A stretch of DNA of 64,000 nucleotides from Bilabrum cf. latius (lineage: Eukaryota > Bigyra: Bicosoecida > Bigyra > Bicosoecida). The notes under the pieces are model-generated. The model ran no database searches. It was not told the origin of the DNA and saw only the letters and a list, made by a program, of their open reading frames with translations. Both the position numbers and the translations under genes were made by a program. The DNA lies in NCBI GenBank assembly GCA_965178125.1, contig OZ237736.1, positions 806,001 to 870,000 on the forward strand, read 5' to 3'. Below are positions 12,551-25,300 of the stretch, piece by piece (position 1 is the stretch's first letter; each line of letters begins with the position of its first letter).

Positions 12551-14830
12551 TTACGAGTTCAACTATCTGGCCACGTGATCCAATTCCTCTGCGATTCGAT
12601 TTTCTTGCTTTTCTAAGAATGACAGCGGCTGCATCACTGCAGCACGAACATCATTTATGCCTCGCACAGCGATTCGATGCCTTTGGGCACCGGTTTCGTC
12701 GTAGACAAACTGCTCCCATGCATGTTTTCTCCTCCTGTCGATGGCGCTGTCCTTAATATTTAAACGAAGCTCAGCCGTGTCTCCCACTGCTGCCAGAAGC
12801 GATTCTGGCACTCGGACATGCGACGAATACTGCCCCTCCCGTGCCTTGTATGCTACTCGGCAGATCATGTCTATCGCTGATGCTTTTGCTGATGTTGCTG
12901 CTTCCCAATTTGCCTTACTTCCAGGGGCGTCACGCTCGAGAATCAGGCACAGCGAATGGAAGTGCAACTGCAAACACGCTGTCGAACGGCGGGCGGAAAG
13001 GTCGTCTATTGCCACAATGAGCGCCTTTATCAGCCCAGCCTTCTTTCCTATTGCTATCATTAAATCTTCCATGAAAGCCTCGCTACTCCTGGGTCGTACT
13101 GCAGGCTGTACCATGCGGGGCAGCTTTGGGTCACAGACACCTAGTGCGCGGTCAAATGCTTCATCGCGGATGCACTATCCCGAGCATGCTCTCCCACAAC
13201 GTTTGTTTTGCCCTCGGCATCCCAGAGCGCATGGGAATCGCATGCCCCTGCAAGCCAGCAGAACACTTACGACACACGATGCGACAGTGCCAGACGAAGG
13301 CATCTGACGGAGAAGTGCAACAAGCGGCGCCAAACAGTGAGGCCCTTTTCCGTTGCCGCGCAAGGCATCCACACCTAGTGCGGGCAGCTGCGGGGACAGG
13401 CGAGCGAGCAGCCTGCAGGCCTCCAGCGACACCTGAGGACGGTCTGCGAACTTTTCCATGCATCGCAAGCACGCCAAAATAGATGTTCGAACGGCTTCAT
13501 TGAGCTCTGTCTGCCTAGTTTGAGGAACTGCTCGCTTTGTGCCCGCCGGCAGCTCACTGTGCCCACCCACTGACACTTGCTCGGCGTGCCCTGCCGCTCT
13601 GGGATCGCTTGCGCCGTCAGTTGCAACCGCTCCGAGTCTGCTTGCAGCGAGTGGGACTGGTGCAACATCACCATCAAAGTTTGGCTCTCTCATCCTTCTC
13701 TCGTGGGAAGATGCCTCCTCAGCTGCAACTGAGCTTGGTCTACCCCTCGCTGGCTCCGGGTTCTGGTTGCCGGTGATGGCTGCCGCACCATGTTCGTCAG
13801 TCGTCAGCGCTAGACAGCACGCAGCCGCACACACGGTGCCCCTGAACCTTTGGCCGAGCGCGGTGGCTCGATCATGGGCAGGCTCGCAGTGTGCCGCTGG
13901 CTCGCTCACGGACAGGCTCTCGGCCAGCGCCCCCGCCGTCCAATCCAGTGCATGGCTGTCGTGGTGCCATTCGGGGACACCATCGAGAGCTGCGGATGCT
14001 TGTCGCAATGTCTCTATTCCGTGGGCATCCCTCGCGGCGAGCACTTGCTCCGCGGCGCGGTACACCCGAACGAGCACGGATTGCTGCCTCGCCTCTGCCG
14101 ACGACCCGGTGTCGGTACCTCCCGCAGCAGCCGACTGCGGGCGAGCAAAATTTGCGTGGAGCAACTATACAACATTGCGATCGTGCATCATACTTGCAGC
14201 AATCGTATTTTGTCCGAGTATTTGCACGAACTACACGCACAATCGTGCCAGAATCGGATCAGCAATGATGTCCCGGCTGCTGAGGAGGCGAGCGATCGCA
14301 TCTACTGCGCCGCAGTCGCGCAGCGTGTCTATATTTCGGTGATCGTATGCAACTGTGATGGCATGGTGCAACGCCTCTTCGATTGAATCCAGATCTGTTG
14401 CCTTGCCAGCTGCGGCTGCTTCCAAACCGAGCAACTGCTGAAGCCCGGCCGCTGCGGCCATGGCGCAGTTCTCTCGCCCATGCCACCACAGGCTGACTGG
14501 TACGACAACAAAAACAATCAAAAGTTCCCACAGAGTTGTCAGTCCCGGAAGCTCGACTGGAAGGTCCGGTGAGACGGGCCCCCCAAGCGAAAGCTGGTGT
14601 TGTAGCCGTTGCTTGTCCTTGCGAGACCATCCAATGCGAACTATCGGCTGCCATTCTTCGTCAATGCCGTCTATTGATTGGCTAATATCGTGGTGATACG
14701 CGTTTATGGCACCAGATTCCATGCCATGCGCTGCGCAGGACCTGCGAGACCGGAGCGCTTTTGGGCCATCCGGCCCAAAGTTCGTGGGGAACCGAAACCG
14801 AACCTCCCATCCTGCGTTTTCAGAACGCAA
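12551..14830 (-). CDS. Armadillo/HEAT-like helical-repeat protein, UAG-containing
   Basis: One frame on the minus strand runs from about 14830 to TAA at 12551-12553 and contains four TAGs (complement 14231, about 14166, 13175, 12563). The last TAG is only three codons before the TAA. The protein is helical and Ala/Leu-rich, with repeats such as SIEEALHHAITVAYDHRNID, LRDCGAVDAIARLLSS and TSILACLRCMEKFADR, which look like armadillo units. A hydrophobic stretch (LLIVFVVVPVSLWW) near the N-terminus could be a membrane anchor. No confident family. The start is unclear: the frame begins with TTG and an in-frame TGA lies shortly upstream, so the first exon or true ATG is unresolved. It is divergent from the oxygenase gene at 14916 and probably shares a compact promoter with it. 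Confidence 0.5.
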
Positions 14831-14915
14831 TAAAATCGGTATCGCAGGCAGTGTTTGCCCGCTGTATCAAGCATATATGGTCTGAGTTCATATATCGATT
14901 ACGATCGTTCTGAGC
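14831..14915. promoter_or_regulatory. Probable compact bidirectional promoter
   Basis: Under 100 bp separates the start of the plus-strand oxygenase (14916) from the upstream end of the minus-strand armadillo-like frame. The interval is AT-richer than the flanking genes (for example the gcatatatgg stretch). Promoter function is inferred from position only. Confidence 0.3.
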
Positions 14916-17120
14916 ATGACATTCACTGCGTCTACAAGGGCAGCTTCTGTGATGGCGTTTCTTATGGCGGCGACACAGAGCCACGCATTCGATTCCGGTG
15001 CTGGTTTTACAGACATGCTGCAGTCGAAACCGCACGAAATCGTACATGCAGTACCAGTGGAAGGTCTGTCGGGGCATTCTATGCCTGAATGGATGGAGGG
15101 CTTGTACGTACGCAATGTCCCCTCGCTTCACGGACTTGGCGGTCGCAATTTCACGCACATGTTTGATGCATTCTCCAAGCTACATGCATGGACCATTGCA
15201 AACGGTAGTATCTCTATGTCTGCCCGGTTTACTCCGAGTGTCGAATGGAACAAGACGCAAGCGCTGGGGTCCCCGGTCCCGGTTCGCTTGCTGGGCGGCA
15301 TCGATCCTGCATGGAATCAGTCCGAATGGATGGACTCCCTGATTGCGTTCCCAGACAATGCCGGTATAAATGTTTGGAGATTTGGCTCAGAGGCTCAGCC
15401 CCAGTTGGCCTCTACAACCGACGAGATGGTGTTCTAGGGCTTCTCCGATTCACCGGACGCCAACTACCTCGGCCCGCTGCAGTTTAGCGCGCCGAAGGCC
15501 GATCCAGTCGGAAACAAAGGCAAAGAAAAACAAGAAATTGATTTGCTGTCGTGCGATTCGCAGCAGCAGCGAGCCCAGGTGCTGCGGGGCATCGCTTGTG
15601 CGGCCGTCTCAAGCGATGGGACACAGGCTGCACCAGGATGCTCGGGTGGCAATAGCATATACAGGTCCCACGCCGCCAAGCTGCAAGCAGAGCGCAGCAA
15701 CGGATCTGTAGGAGCCCCGCGAAAGTGGCTGGCTGGTGGCCTTGCGGGCCTACCCCTCACCGCGGTGCTGTCCACCTCCCATCCCCACCATGCAGTGCAC
15801 GACCACTCCATCACGTACAACGTGGCGGGCGTGGTAAACCCACTGGCGTTGGTCGACCCATAGGAGCACCATTCAGTCGTTCTGTACAAGGTCGCGGCAC
15901 CGAGCACCCCCAGTAGCACCGGGGGCAACAGGCGGGCAGAGCGCAGGGAGAGCAGCGGCAGTGGAGGTGCCAGCGGCAAGAAGCAGACGTCGGAGCAATC
16001 GAGCAGCGAGCTCGTGGCGATGCAGATCGCGAGCATCCCAACCAAGGGGCTGAAATACCTGCACTCCTTTGCGCTGACCGAGTCGTTCGCGGTGATCGTG
16101 CTGTGGCCGTGCCACATCGACGTGCTCGGGCTGGCGCTGGGACAGCCCGTGCTGCAGTCCATCATGTGGGACGGGGCACCAGCTCGCGGCACAGCCGAGG
16201 GGCCGTAGGACGAGTACGACACGCAGACGAGGGTATTCGCCGTGCGTCTCAGCGACGGGGAGATCGTCGCGAACGTGACAACAGACCCATTCTTCGCCTA
16301 CCACCACGTGAATGCGTTCGAGTCCAGCGATCCCGCGACGGGAGAGGTCGTGCTGACCGTGGACACGACCGCTTTCAACGACACGGGCACCATGAAGTTC
16401 TGGGAGATGGCAAACATCAGGAACTCGACGTACAGGAATGCCTACCCGGACAACACTCGGATCCGCAGACTTTCCATCCGGCCCTCAGGAGGCTCTGTGA
16501 ACCGTAGCGCCACAGGAAAGGCATGCAGCTAGCAAACGAATGCCACGAGAGGAGCCGCACGGGAAGAGATGGGCTCGATCACGTACCAAGACATCGAGGC
16601 AATCGTCACACCAGGCACGAGCCGAGTTACTGTGGATGGCGCCCCTCCCGTCGTGGTGCAGCCTGGCAGCGAATTCGCTGGCATGCGGTTCTCAGGGCCC
16701 GAGCTGCCCCGCATCAACTACGGGGATCGCAACGGTCGCACGTACTGCTTCGTCTACGGCTACAGCGGGCACGCATTCGAGTCTGAGGTGTGGGAAGCTG
16801 CCGCCGTGGTGAAGGTAGACCTGTGCAGCCTCGAGCCTGCGCAGCCGGCGGCTGCCAGCCACCGCACCGACGGCGTGGTGAGGCTGGCGCCCGTAAGCGT
16901 GTGGGCGAGGCAAGACGTGTACCCATCGGAGCCCGTTTTCGTGCCTTCCCCCTCCCCTCGGTCAGAGGACGACGGGGTGCTCCTCTTCGACGCGTACGAC
17001 GGACGCAAGAAGCAGTCTTTCCTGTGGGTCATCAACGCGACCACCATGGAGGACGTGTCCGTGATGCAGTCTCCTGTCACGGTGGCATGGCCGCTGCACG
17101 CGCAGTTTTTCCCGAAGTGA
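14916..17120 (+). CDS. Carotenoid cleavage oxygenase (RPE65/BCO family), secreted or luminal
   Basis: Single exon of about 734 aa, ATG 14916 to TGA 17118, with in-frame TAGs at 15435, 15861, 16206 and 16530. Residues 1-24 look like a signal peptide (hydrophobic core ending QSHA before FDS). Family motifs in order: GLYVRN, GRNFTHMFDAFSKLHAW, TDEMVF, SHPHH (His at 15780), LHSFALTE (His 16062), FFAYHHVNAFE (His 16302-16307) and the C-terminal PLHAQFFP (His 17097). Thus all four histidines expected to bind the catalytic Fe(II) are present. Such enzymes cleave carotenoid or apocarotenoid double bonds with O2. Longer than typical members (about 500-550 aa) because of Ser/Gly-rich insertions near 15540-15700 and 15880-16010. 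The substrate cannot be told from sequence. Confidence 0.85.
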
Positions 17121-17255
17121 GAAGCCCATCGGAGGTGCATAGTGTTGCGACTGGTGCGCCTTGATGACATACAAAGAAAGGAGATTGTTATTGCTTGATT
17201 TGGCGTGGTTTTGCAATTCAAGTCACCCCAGAGTCCCCACAGCATCGCATGCACC

Positions 17256-18765
17256 TCATGAGATGATGCAGGGTGCCTGTTTCTGGGCCTGCGCCGCGCT
17301 CTCGAGATCCCTGACCCCACGCCGGGTGCGCACCGCGGCTGCCTCCGTATTATCCCTGACCGCATCGAACATGGGCTGCTGCTCGTCCACCAGGTCTGCC
17401 AGGTCCTGGAAGATCTCGTGGACCTCGAGCACGTCCTGGTGGATCGCCTCGATCTGCTCCGCCCTCTCCTCTGCCAGCACCGCGCTCAGCTCCACCTGGT
17501 CCAGCTTCTGCGCGAGGATGCTCCGCTGCTGCGGTGCTGGCGGGCCTGATTCCCCGCCAGCCTTGGTACCTTCTGCAGCCATGGCGGGCAGCGCCAGCCC
17601 GGAAGCGGCTGGTTCCTTCTTGAGGCGGTGCTGCCCGGAAGCAGCTGCCAGCGATCCTGCGGGGCCGCTGCCTGACGCACCCATGTCTGCAGAAGCTCCT
17701 GCGGTATGGCCTCGAATCCCGCCTCGCCTGCTGGCACTGCCTTCAATCAGGTCCATCGCATCTCCACCCTCAGCAGGCGCCTCTGCAAGCAGAGAGGTCA
17801 GTCGGCCGTACAGCCCCCTCCATGCCGTGCGCAGCTGCTGGCAGTCTGAAAGCAGCTTGTGCCACGTGGCGTCAGAAGCATGGTGCCCATCCGCTGTACT
17901 GATGCCGCTAGTCGGTACAGCCGCCCTGCCCTTGGCAACAGCAGCGTCACCCTTGGCGACGGCGGGGTCACCCTTGGCGACGGCGGGGTCACCCTTGGCG
18001 ACGGCGGGGTCACCTGCCCTGCCTCGACCCGAAGCGGCGCCCCAGCCAGAGCCAGCCCCAGCCCCAGCCCCACCCATCCGACTGAGGTCAAGGCCAGCCG
18101 CCCTACCAGTTCGCCTTTTCCCGCCCCTGGCCGATTCACGCACTGCTGCTGCTGCTGCTGCGACTGTTGTTCGGGACCTCGCCAGCGAGCCTGCCTGCCC
18201 AGCTCGGGCTCCTGCGCCTGTCCGCCTAGTAGCAGCATCTGACGCGGATATGCATCTCCTGTGCAGATTCTCGATGTTCTGCGTCATGAATGATGCCGCC
18301 TCAAGGACGGCGCCCCTGGACTACGGCGTGCTGCTTGGCGAGCTGCAGTCCTTCACTGCTGACTCGAAGTGAGGCACGGTGCGAGCGAGGGCTCGGATCT
18401 CAGCCGCGATCGTCGACGCAGTGTCCTTGCTCTTCGATGTTTCGGCATGATCTCGGATTCCGCTGGTATGCCCGCCCCTACCTATACCGCTGCCACTGCC
18501 CGTGCTACTTCTTCCCGGAGGTCCTGCCAATCTGTCGGCGCCTGCCGCACGGCGTCCACCTGATGCATCCTTCAGGACACCCCCACGGCCCGGTGGAACC
18601 CCCCTGTCTGATGTATCGCCTCGCAATGTTTTAGAAATTGGCCTGGAATACTTTCTCGAACGAACGGCGAGAACCCCTGTGCTTGCTGCGCTGTCGCTAG
18701 CTCGCCTTGCACTTGCAAGCGATCTGTGCCAATCCGTTTCTGCACCCCTTCCCTTCCATGACAGT
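17256..18765 (-). CDS. Syntaxin-type (Qa) SNARE with C-terminal CaaX box, 5' end unresolved
   Basis: Minus-strand frame ending in TGA at 17256-17258, crossing one TAG (complement 18321-18323). The last 70 residues form a clear SNARE helix: EERAEQIEAIHQDVLEVHEI, FQDLADLVDEQ, then DNTEAAAVRTRRGV, as in syntaxins. There is no transmembrane segment. The protein instead ends PCIIS, a Cys-Ile-Ile-Ser CaaX prenylation motif. The middle is Ala/Gly-rich and holds four tandem GDPAVAK-type repeats (about 17930-18010). An upstream acceptor (cctcgcag) would start this exon at 18765. The first exon with the ATG is not identified and may lie in 18766-19360. Role: membrane fusion, probably tethered by a lipid rather than a membrane helix (inference). 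Confidence 0.65.
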
Positions 18766-19360
18766 CTGCGAGGGAAATAACCTGATTATTCTTCGGTTTG
18801 AATGCCATTTGAGGCCTCTGAAACGGCTGTGTGGCGGAATCTGTTGCACTCACGCATACCTCCACCCTTGTTCATCTGTTGTGGACCCAGAATCTATGAC
18901 AGGCGACCAGTGGCTCGTTGCGGAGTGGCCCCGCGGCGGTTCCAACGATACTGGGTTTATTTCAGACGTTGCATCCGCTTTTGTCCACCCTGGCGGAAGC
19001 ACAGCTGACAACCTGCAAAAAGTGGCGAACGGCAACTGCTGAGTTTCAAGTTATGCATCTGATCTAATGACCAGCAGGGCTCTACCGATGCATATTATCG
19101 TTGAATAATTCCACCTGTTGCTTACCTATCTGGAATTTCAGCTTGCCAACGGTTGTCACGGCCAAGCCACTGATTCTCAAGCATCTGCAAAAAGGATTGT
19201 GCAGGGATTACTGATCTATCATGAGCACTGATTGCAATGGAAATACCTGGCACTCTAATCATTCCAACTAACGAACTGCATACGTGTACAGTACCCTCAA
19301 GTATTTCCTCAAATGCGAGAATCGGGTTCGCGCACTGCCTGGAAAAGGTGTTCCGGTTTC
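18766..19360. other. Interval between SNARE exon and RTF2 stop
   Basis: Probably contains the 5' exon(s), intron and promoter of the minus-strand SNARE gene. Base composition is lower in GC than in the flanking coding DNA. I could not find a convincing start exon or any other gene. Confidence 0.35.
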
Positions 19361-19621
19361 TCAGACAGGCTGCACCCGTGGCTTCTTCGCTTCTGGAATG
19401 CCGGCAGAGGACTTTGCTGCCTCCTCGACTGACAAAAGTGCATCTTGCCCGACCCTCACTGGTGAATCTACGGATGATGCAGCTCTGCTGCCGCCCGCCA
19501 GCGGCAGATCGTCCCCAGCCCGAGGCCGCTTCGATCCCAGCAGGCCCGTGGACGCAGCATCCGACCCTGATGAGCTTGACTAGGCTGATGAGCTCGCGCC
19601 TGCTGGTCCTGTGCCCATGCC

Positions 19622-19658
<37 letters not shown>

Positions 19659-20449
19659 GTGCTGGTGCTGGAGGTAGTCGATGCAGCAGACGCAGTAGAG
19701 CCACCGGCCTGGATGGTCGGGGCCCTTGCCTCCATCGATCCTTCACTCGCAGACAGCTAGGCCGGCAGCACAACTCCAATCGGGTCTGCTGGTGGTGTCT
19801 GAGAGCGCTCGCTTGCCCCACCCCCGGCCTGCGACGAACCTTTCGCCTTTCGCGCGGCAGACCTGGCCGCCTTTCGCCTCTCCATGGCGGCGCGCATCCT
19901 CGGAATTTCATCGATGCGTGGATTGATCACGATGATGTCGTCAGCCGTGTACTCTTTCGAGCAAGACGGGCAGTGGTGGACGCGATGGCTGTCTCCTGAA
20001 AAACGAGACAGCCCCTCCTCAGAAAATGCATGCCCGCAGCCCCACAAAGCGATAAAACGCCTAGTCCCATCAGCCGGATGCAAAGTGATTGGACAACGAA
20101 ATAATGCCGTGACGCCCGCAGCGTAAAAAGACAGCGTGTCGGCAGAATCTGCAGAGCTGGACTACTCGGCAGGCTCTGCTTGCAGCTCCACGACGTCACG
20201 CTTAAACTTCCTCAGGTGCGAAAATGACGGATTCGATAGCTATTTCAAAAAAAATCGCATTGCGGCCTCCCGATTGATCAAATTGCCGAGCTAATCGATC
20301 ACGAGTGGCAGCGAGAGCTTTTCGCCCGATATGGCGCACGTCCCCCACTTGAGCTCCCGCTTCTCGTCTGCAGCCATGTCCCGCTTAACCTTCTTTCGCT
20401 TGACAACAATTTTCCTAGCGTTTGACACGGTCCCCCCATCGTTCCCCAT
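19361..20449 (-). CDS. RTF2: RTF2 homologue (replication termination factor 2)
   Basis: Single exon, ATG (complement 20447-20449) to TGA (19361-19363), about 362 aa. The start MGNDGGTVSNARK matches the MGxDGGT start of RTF2 proteins. Then come the first RING-like half (WGTCAISGEKLSLPLVID, then LGNLINREA) and the second (RCPITLHPADGTRRFIAL, WGCGHAFSEEG, CPSCSKEYTADDIIVIN). RTF2 acts at stalled or terminating replication forks with PCNA. Five in-frame TAGs: 20291, 20240 and 20162 inside or just after the first conserved half, then 19757 and about 19586 in the tail. Reading through them keeps the family alignment contiguous. The tail is Ser-rich, with a poly-Ser tract from a CTG/AGC run near 19,620-19,650 and a basic KRPRAGDD motif. 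Confidence 0.85.
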
Positions 20450-20539
20450 GCTACGCAAAGTGCCTGCGACCAGCGAAGGCGACCGCAAGCCAGGCCCCCG
20501 CTGTTTGTAACGTATTGTGACTGGATAATACCAACGAAT

Positions 20540-20640
20540 TTCTGCCAAAATTTGCCAGTTTCTGCCAGTTCTTGCCAAAAGCTGCCAGAATTCTGGCAAG
20601 ACTTTTCTGGCCAGAAATAGTCAATGACAGCCAGTACAGC
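20540..20640 (-). promoter_or_regulatory. CTGGCAGAAA-type repeat cluster upstream of RTF2
   Basis: On the minus strand, 90-190 bp upstream of the RTF2 ATG, there are about seven degenerate copies of CTGGCA(G)AAA/TT. A similar cluster in the same orientation relative to its gene lies upstream of the EF-hand gene (28,285-28,355). Shared position and orientation suggest a cis element, though dispersed repeat DNA is possible. Confidence 0.35.
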
Positions 20641-22390
20641 CAGAAATACTTGTGGTCAGACACACCATATATTGCACAGCGATGGACATGATTCACTTTA
20701 AATACTAAAATAAAAGACACTGCTGCGGGTACATGCCCTCAAGGGCGATACATGGGGCCAGTATTGACGAAAGCACAAATTCTCCCGCAGCACGTGAGCG
20801 CCCAGCTGCTGACACAGTGCTGAGTGCAAGTCTAACCAAAACAGCTTGAACTGCTTCACTTATTAGTACATACCATATTGCTGTATTCAAAGCGGTCAGG
20901 TCTGGGCAGATAGTCCGTTTGATGATGCTGGATGTATCGAGCTGCTGACAAGATGCCAGGTCTGACAAATTCTGCGAGCACTTCATCCTCATACTACAAG
21001 AGAATACTTTAATTACTAATAAACATCAATTGAGGACCGCATATGCCGCTGTTGTGGGATGGTCAGTATCTGGAGTGTGTGTTGCTGTTGAGCGGTTTGC
21101 TCTCCATACACTCCGCGCAAATCATATGAAGAAATGTACTGTCGCAAGCAGGTAAAGCTAGCACCTATCATACAGTGTATGTTGGCGTCGAGGTCTAGCA
21201 GTAGTCTTGCACCCAAGAAGGACATCTGCTTCAGTGTGCGTGTTTGCCCAATCCAAGGTGATTGCGGAAGCCTCTCAAGCAAGGGAAATCAGTTCAGTGC
21301 CTACCGAGCGATGCGTAAGTAGACTTGATGCCATGGGGGTAGTTCTGGGAATCGGCAACATGGTGGAGCTCCGGGGTGGCCAGCTGATGTAGATTCAATC
21401 GCGATCATAGAAGTGGGCCGACGCGCTGGGTTGCCGTTTGGTGCATACTCGGAGGCGTCCTATTCCGCTCCATGCACCGTCTAGTCCTTTATCTTGTAGG
21501 TTCACGCGCGCAGCAAGGCACTAGTGCGGGTGGGCGTAGAGCGGATTTCAAGAGGATAGTTGACAACGACAGATATCCAGCCACCTGCGTTACAACCTGC
21601 AATCATGGATAGTCGATACTGAATCCCCATCCTGAGTCATGTAAATTGCCCGACACTAAGCCCTTCGGGTCTATAGATAACTGTAGTATCAATGGATTGC
21701 AGGAGGGCGACCTCTCGGAACGCAACGTTCAAAGATGGAGGCAGCCAATGATATCATGTTTACTCGGTCATTAGGATTGAAGCGACGGGGAGCAGAGATG
21801 AGCTGGAAGACGAGGCAGGCACAGGCGAGGATAGTGCGGTGTCAATAGGTAGAACACAATGGGAGGAATGGGGCCCCAGGCGCCAGGCACAAGGGATACG
21901 CGAGTGGTAGCGGGCTGCATGGTAAGCAGCGCACAGGTGGCCAACAGGCAGGTGGGTAGACGAGGCGCAGGGGAAGGTCGGCCAAGACCTGCACGTGCTG
22001 GCTGTGGTTTAAGCAACAAATCTGATCTCAAGCCTAGGTCTAAGTTCAACTCTAGGATGCGGCCCAGTGGCAGCGCATCAGAGCAGTTCAAGCGAGACGA
22101 GTAGGCTCGTCGTAGGCCTATCCATAGGATCGGATAGAAGAATCTCAGGTGGCGACGTCCAGCCTTGTACAATGCATGATAATACAGCGGAGGCGAATTG
22201 GAATCGAGAAACAAGTGGTGCTAGAGATTGTCTAAACGAGCGGCTTATATGCACAAAGCAATCAGGATCCGTCAGATCACAATAAACAAAACAAGTGATC
22301 AATACTATAACAATACACGAATAAGCAACTCAAGTGGCAAAATAAACAAGTAATGAAATATTACAAACCCAACATCAATCTAAATATATC
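20641..22390. other. Gene-poor, lower-GC interval before the satellite
   Basis: About 1.75 kb with markedly lower GC than the genes. Two short minus-strand open stretches (20705-20992 and 21016-21282) have some protein-like character (for example AAGRSRAAGEFVLSSILAPC), but I recognise no family and see no consistent splice pattern. They may be exons of an unrecognised gene or chance frames. Confidence 0.3.
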
Positions 22391-25300
22391 GCAAGCCCTC
22401 CCTCCCCCCTCTCCACCTCACACCCGGTCGCCCACAGCACCAGCTCGCACTGCCCTCGAGGACATGACGCCGATACTGCACACGGCTCCCTCCCCCCTCT
22501 CCACCTCACACCCGGTCGCCCACAGCACCAGCTCGCACTGCCCTGGAGGACATGACGCCGATACTGTACACGGCTCCCTCCCCCCTCTCCACCTCACACC
22601 CGGTCGCCCACAGCACCAGCTCGCACTGCCCTCGAGGACATGACGCCGATACTGCACACGGCTCCCTCCCCCCCCTCCACCTCACACCCGGTCGCCCACA
22701 GCACCAGCTCGCACTGCCCTGGAGGACATGACGCCGATACTGCACACGGCTCTCGTCCCCCTCTCCACCTCACACCCGGTCGCCCACAGCACCAGCTCGC
22801 ACTGCCCTGGAGGACATGACGCCGATACTGCACACGGCTCCCTCCCCCCTCCCCACCTCACACCTGGTCGCCCACAGCACCAGCTCGCACTGCCCTCGAG
22901 GACATGACGCCGATACTGCACATGGCTCCCTCCCCCCTCTCCACCTCACACCCGGTCGCCCACAGCACCAGCTCGCACTGCCCTGGAGGACATGACGCCG
23001 ATACTGCACACGGCTCTCGTCCCCCTCTCCACCTCACACCCGGTCGCCCACAGCACCAGCTCGCACTGCCCTCGAGGACATGACGCCGATACTGCACACG
23101 GCTCCCTCCCCCTTTGCACCTCACACCCGGTCGCCCACAGCACCAGCTCGCACTGCCCTCGAGGACATGACGCCGATACTGCACACGGCTCCCTCCCCCC
23201 TCTCCACCTCACACCCGGTCGCCCACAGCACCAGCTCGCACTGCCCTGGAGGACATGACGCCGATACTGCACACGGCTCCCTCCCCCCTCTCCACCTCAC
23301 ACCCGGTCGCCCACAGCACCAGCTCGCACTGCCCTGGAGGACATGACGCCGATACTGCACACGGCTCTCGTCCCCCTCTCCACCTCACACCCGGTTGCCC
23401 ACAGCACCAGCTCGCACTGCCCTCGAGGACATGACGCCGATACTGCACACGGCTCCCTCCCCCCTCTCCACCTCACACCCGGTCGCCCACAGCACCAGCT
23501 CGCACTGCCCTGGAGGACATGACGCCGATACTGCACACGGCTCTCGTCCCCCTCTCCACCTCACACCCGGTCGCCCACAGCACCAGCTCGCACTGCCCTC
23601 GAGGACATGACGCCGATACTGCACACGGCTCCCTCCCCCCTCTCCACCTCACACCCGGTCGCCCACAGCACCAGCTCGCACTGCCCTCGAGGACATGACG
23701 CCGATACTGCACACGGCTCCCTCCCCCTTTGCACCTCGCAATCGGTCGCCCACAGCACCAGCTCGCACTGCCCTCGAGGACATGACGCCGATACTGCACA
23801 CGGCTCTCGTCCCCCTCTCCACCTCACACCCGGTCGCCCACAGCACCAGCTCGCACTGCCCTCGAGGACATGACGCCGATACTGCACACGACTCCCTCCC
23901 CCCTCTCCACCTCACACCCGGTCGCCCACAGCACCAGCTCGCACTGCCCTCGAGGACATGACGCCGATACTGCACACGGCTCCCTCCCCCCTCTCCACCT
24001 CACACCCGGTTGCCCACAGCACCAGCTCGCACTGCCCTCGAGGACATGACGCCGATACTGCACACGGCTCCCTCCCCCCTCTCCACCTCACACCCGGTCG
24101 CCCACAGCACCAGCTCGCACTGCCCTCGAGGACATGACGCCGATACTGCACACGGCTCCCTCCCCCCTCTCCACCTCACACCCGGTCGCCCACAGCACCA
24201 GCTCGCACTGCCCTCGAGGACATGACGCCGATACTGCACACGGCTCTCGTCCCCCTCTCCACCTCACACCCGGTCGCCCACAGCACCAGCTCGCACTGCC
24301 CTGGAGGACATGACGCCGATACTGCACACGGCTCTCGTCCCCCTCTCCACCTCACACCCGGTCGCCCACAGCACCAGCTCGCACTGCCCTCGAGGACATG
24401 ACGCCGATACTGCACACGGCTCCCTCCCCCCTCTCCACCTCACACCCGGTCGCCCACAGCACCAGCTCGCACTGCCCTCGAGGACATGACGCCGATACTG
24501 TACACGGCTCCCTCCCCCCTCTCCACCTCACACCCGGTCGCCCACAGCACCAGCTCGCACTGCCCTGGAGGACATGACGCCGATACTGCACACGGCTCTC
24601 GTCCCCCTCTCCACCTCACACCCGGTCGCCCACAGCACCAGCTCGCACTGCCCTCGAGGACATGACGCCGATACTGCACACGGCTCCCTCCCCCCTCCCC
24701 ACCTCACACCTGGTCGCCCACAGCACCAGCTCGCACTGCCCTGGAGGACATGACGCCGATACTGTACACGGCTCCCTCCCCCCTCTCCACCTCACACCCG
24801 GTCGCCCACAGCACCAGCTCGCACTGCCCTCGAGGACATGACGCCGATACTGCACACGGCTCCCTCCCCCCTCTCCACCTCACACCCGGTCGCCCACAGC
24901 ACCAGCTCGCACTGCCCTGGAGGACATGACGCCGATACTGCACACGGCTCTCGTCCCCCTCTCCACCTCACACCCGGTCGCCCACAGCACCAGCTCGCAC
25001 TGCCCTGGAGGACATGACGCCGATACTGCACACGGCTCCCTCCCCCCTCCCCACCTCACACCTGGTCGCCCACAGCACCAGCTCGCACTGCCCTCGAGGA
25101 CATGACGCCGATACTGCACATGGCTCCCTCCCCCCTCTCCACCTCACACCCGGTCGCCCACAGCACCAGCTCGCACTGCCCTGGAGGACATGACGCCGAT
25201 ACTGCACACGGCTCTCGTCCCCCTCTCCACCTCACACCCGGTCGCCCACAGCACCAGCTCGCACTGCCCTCGAGGACATGACGCCGATACTGCACACGGC

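Noticed and set aside
17161-18372. Plus-strand 403-residue ORF over the SNARE gene
   Set aside because: It is antisense to a clear SNARE helix and consists of Ser/Pro/Ala-biased sequence typical of the complement of GC-rich coding DNA.
20705-21282. Minus-strand ORFs resembling a vesicle-tethering subunit
   Set aside because: The similarity (GRSRAAGEF-type motif) is too weak, and I could not build a consistent exon chain.
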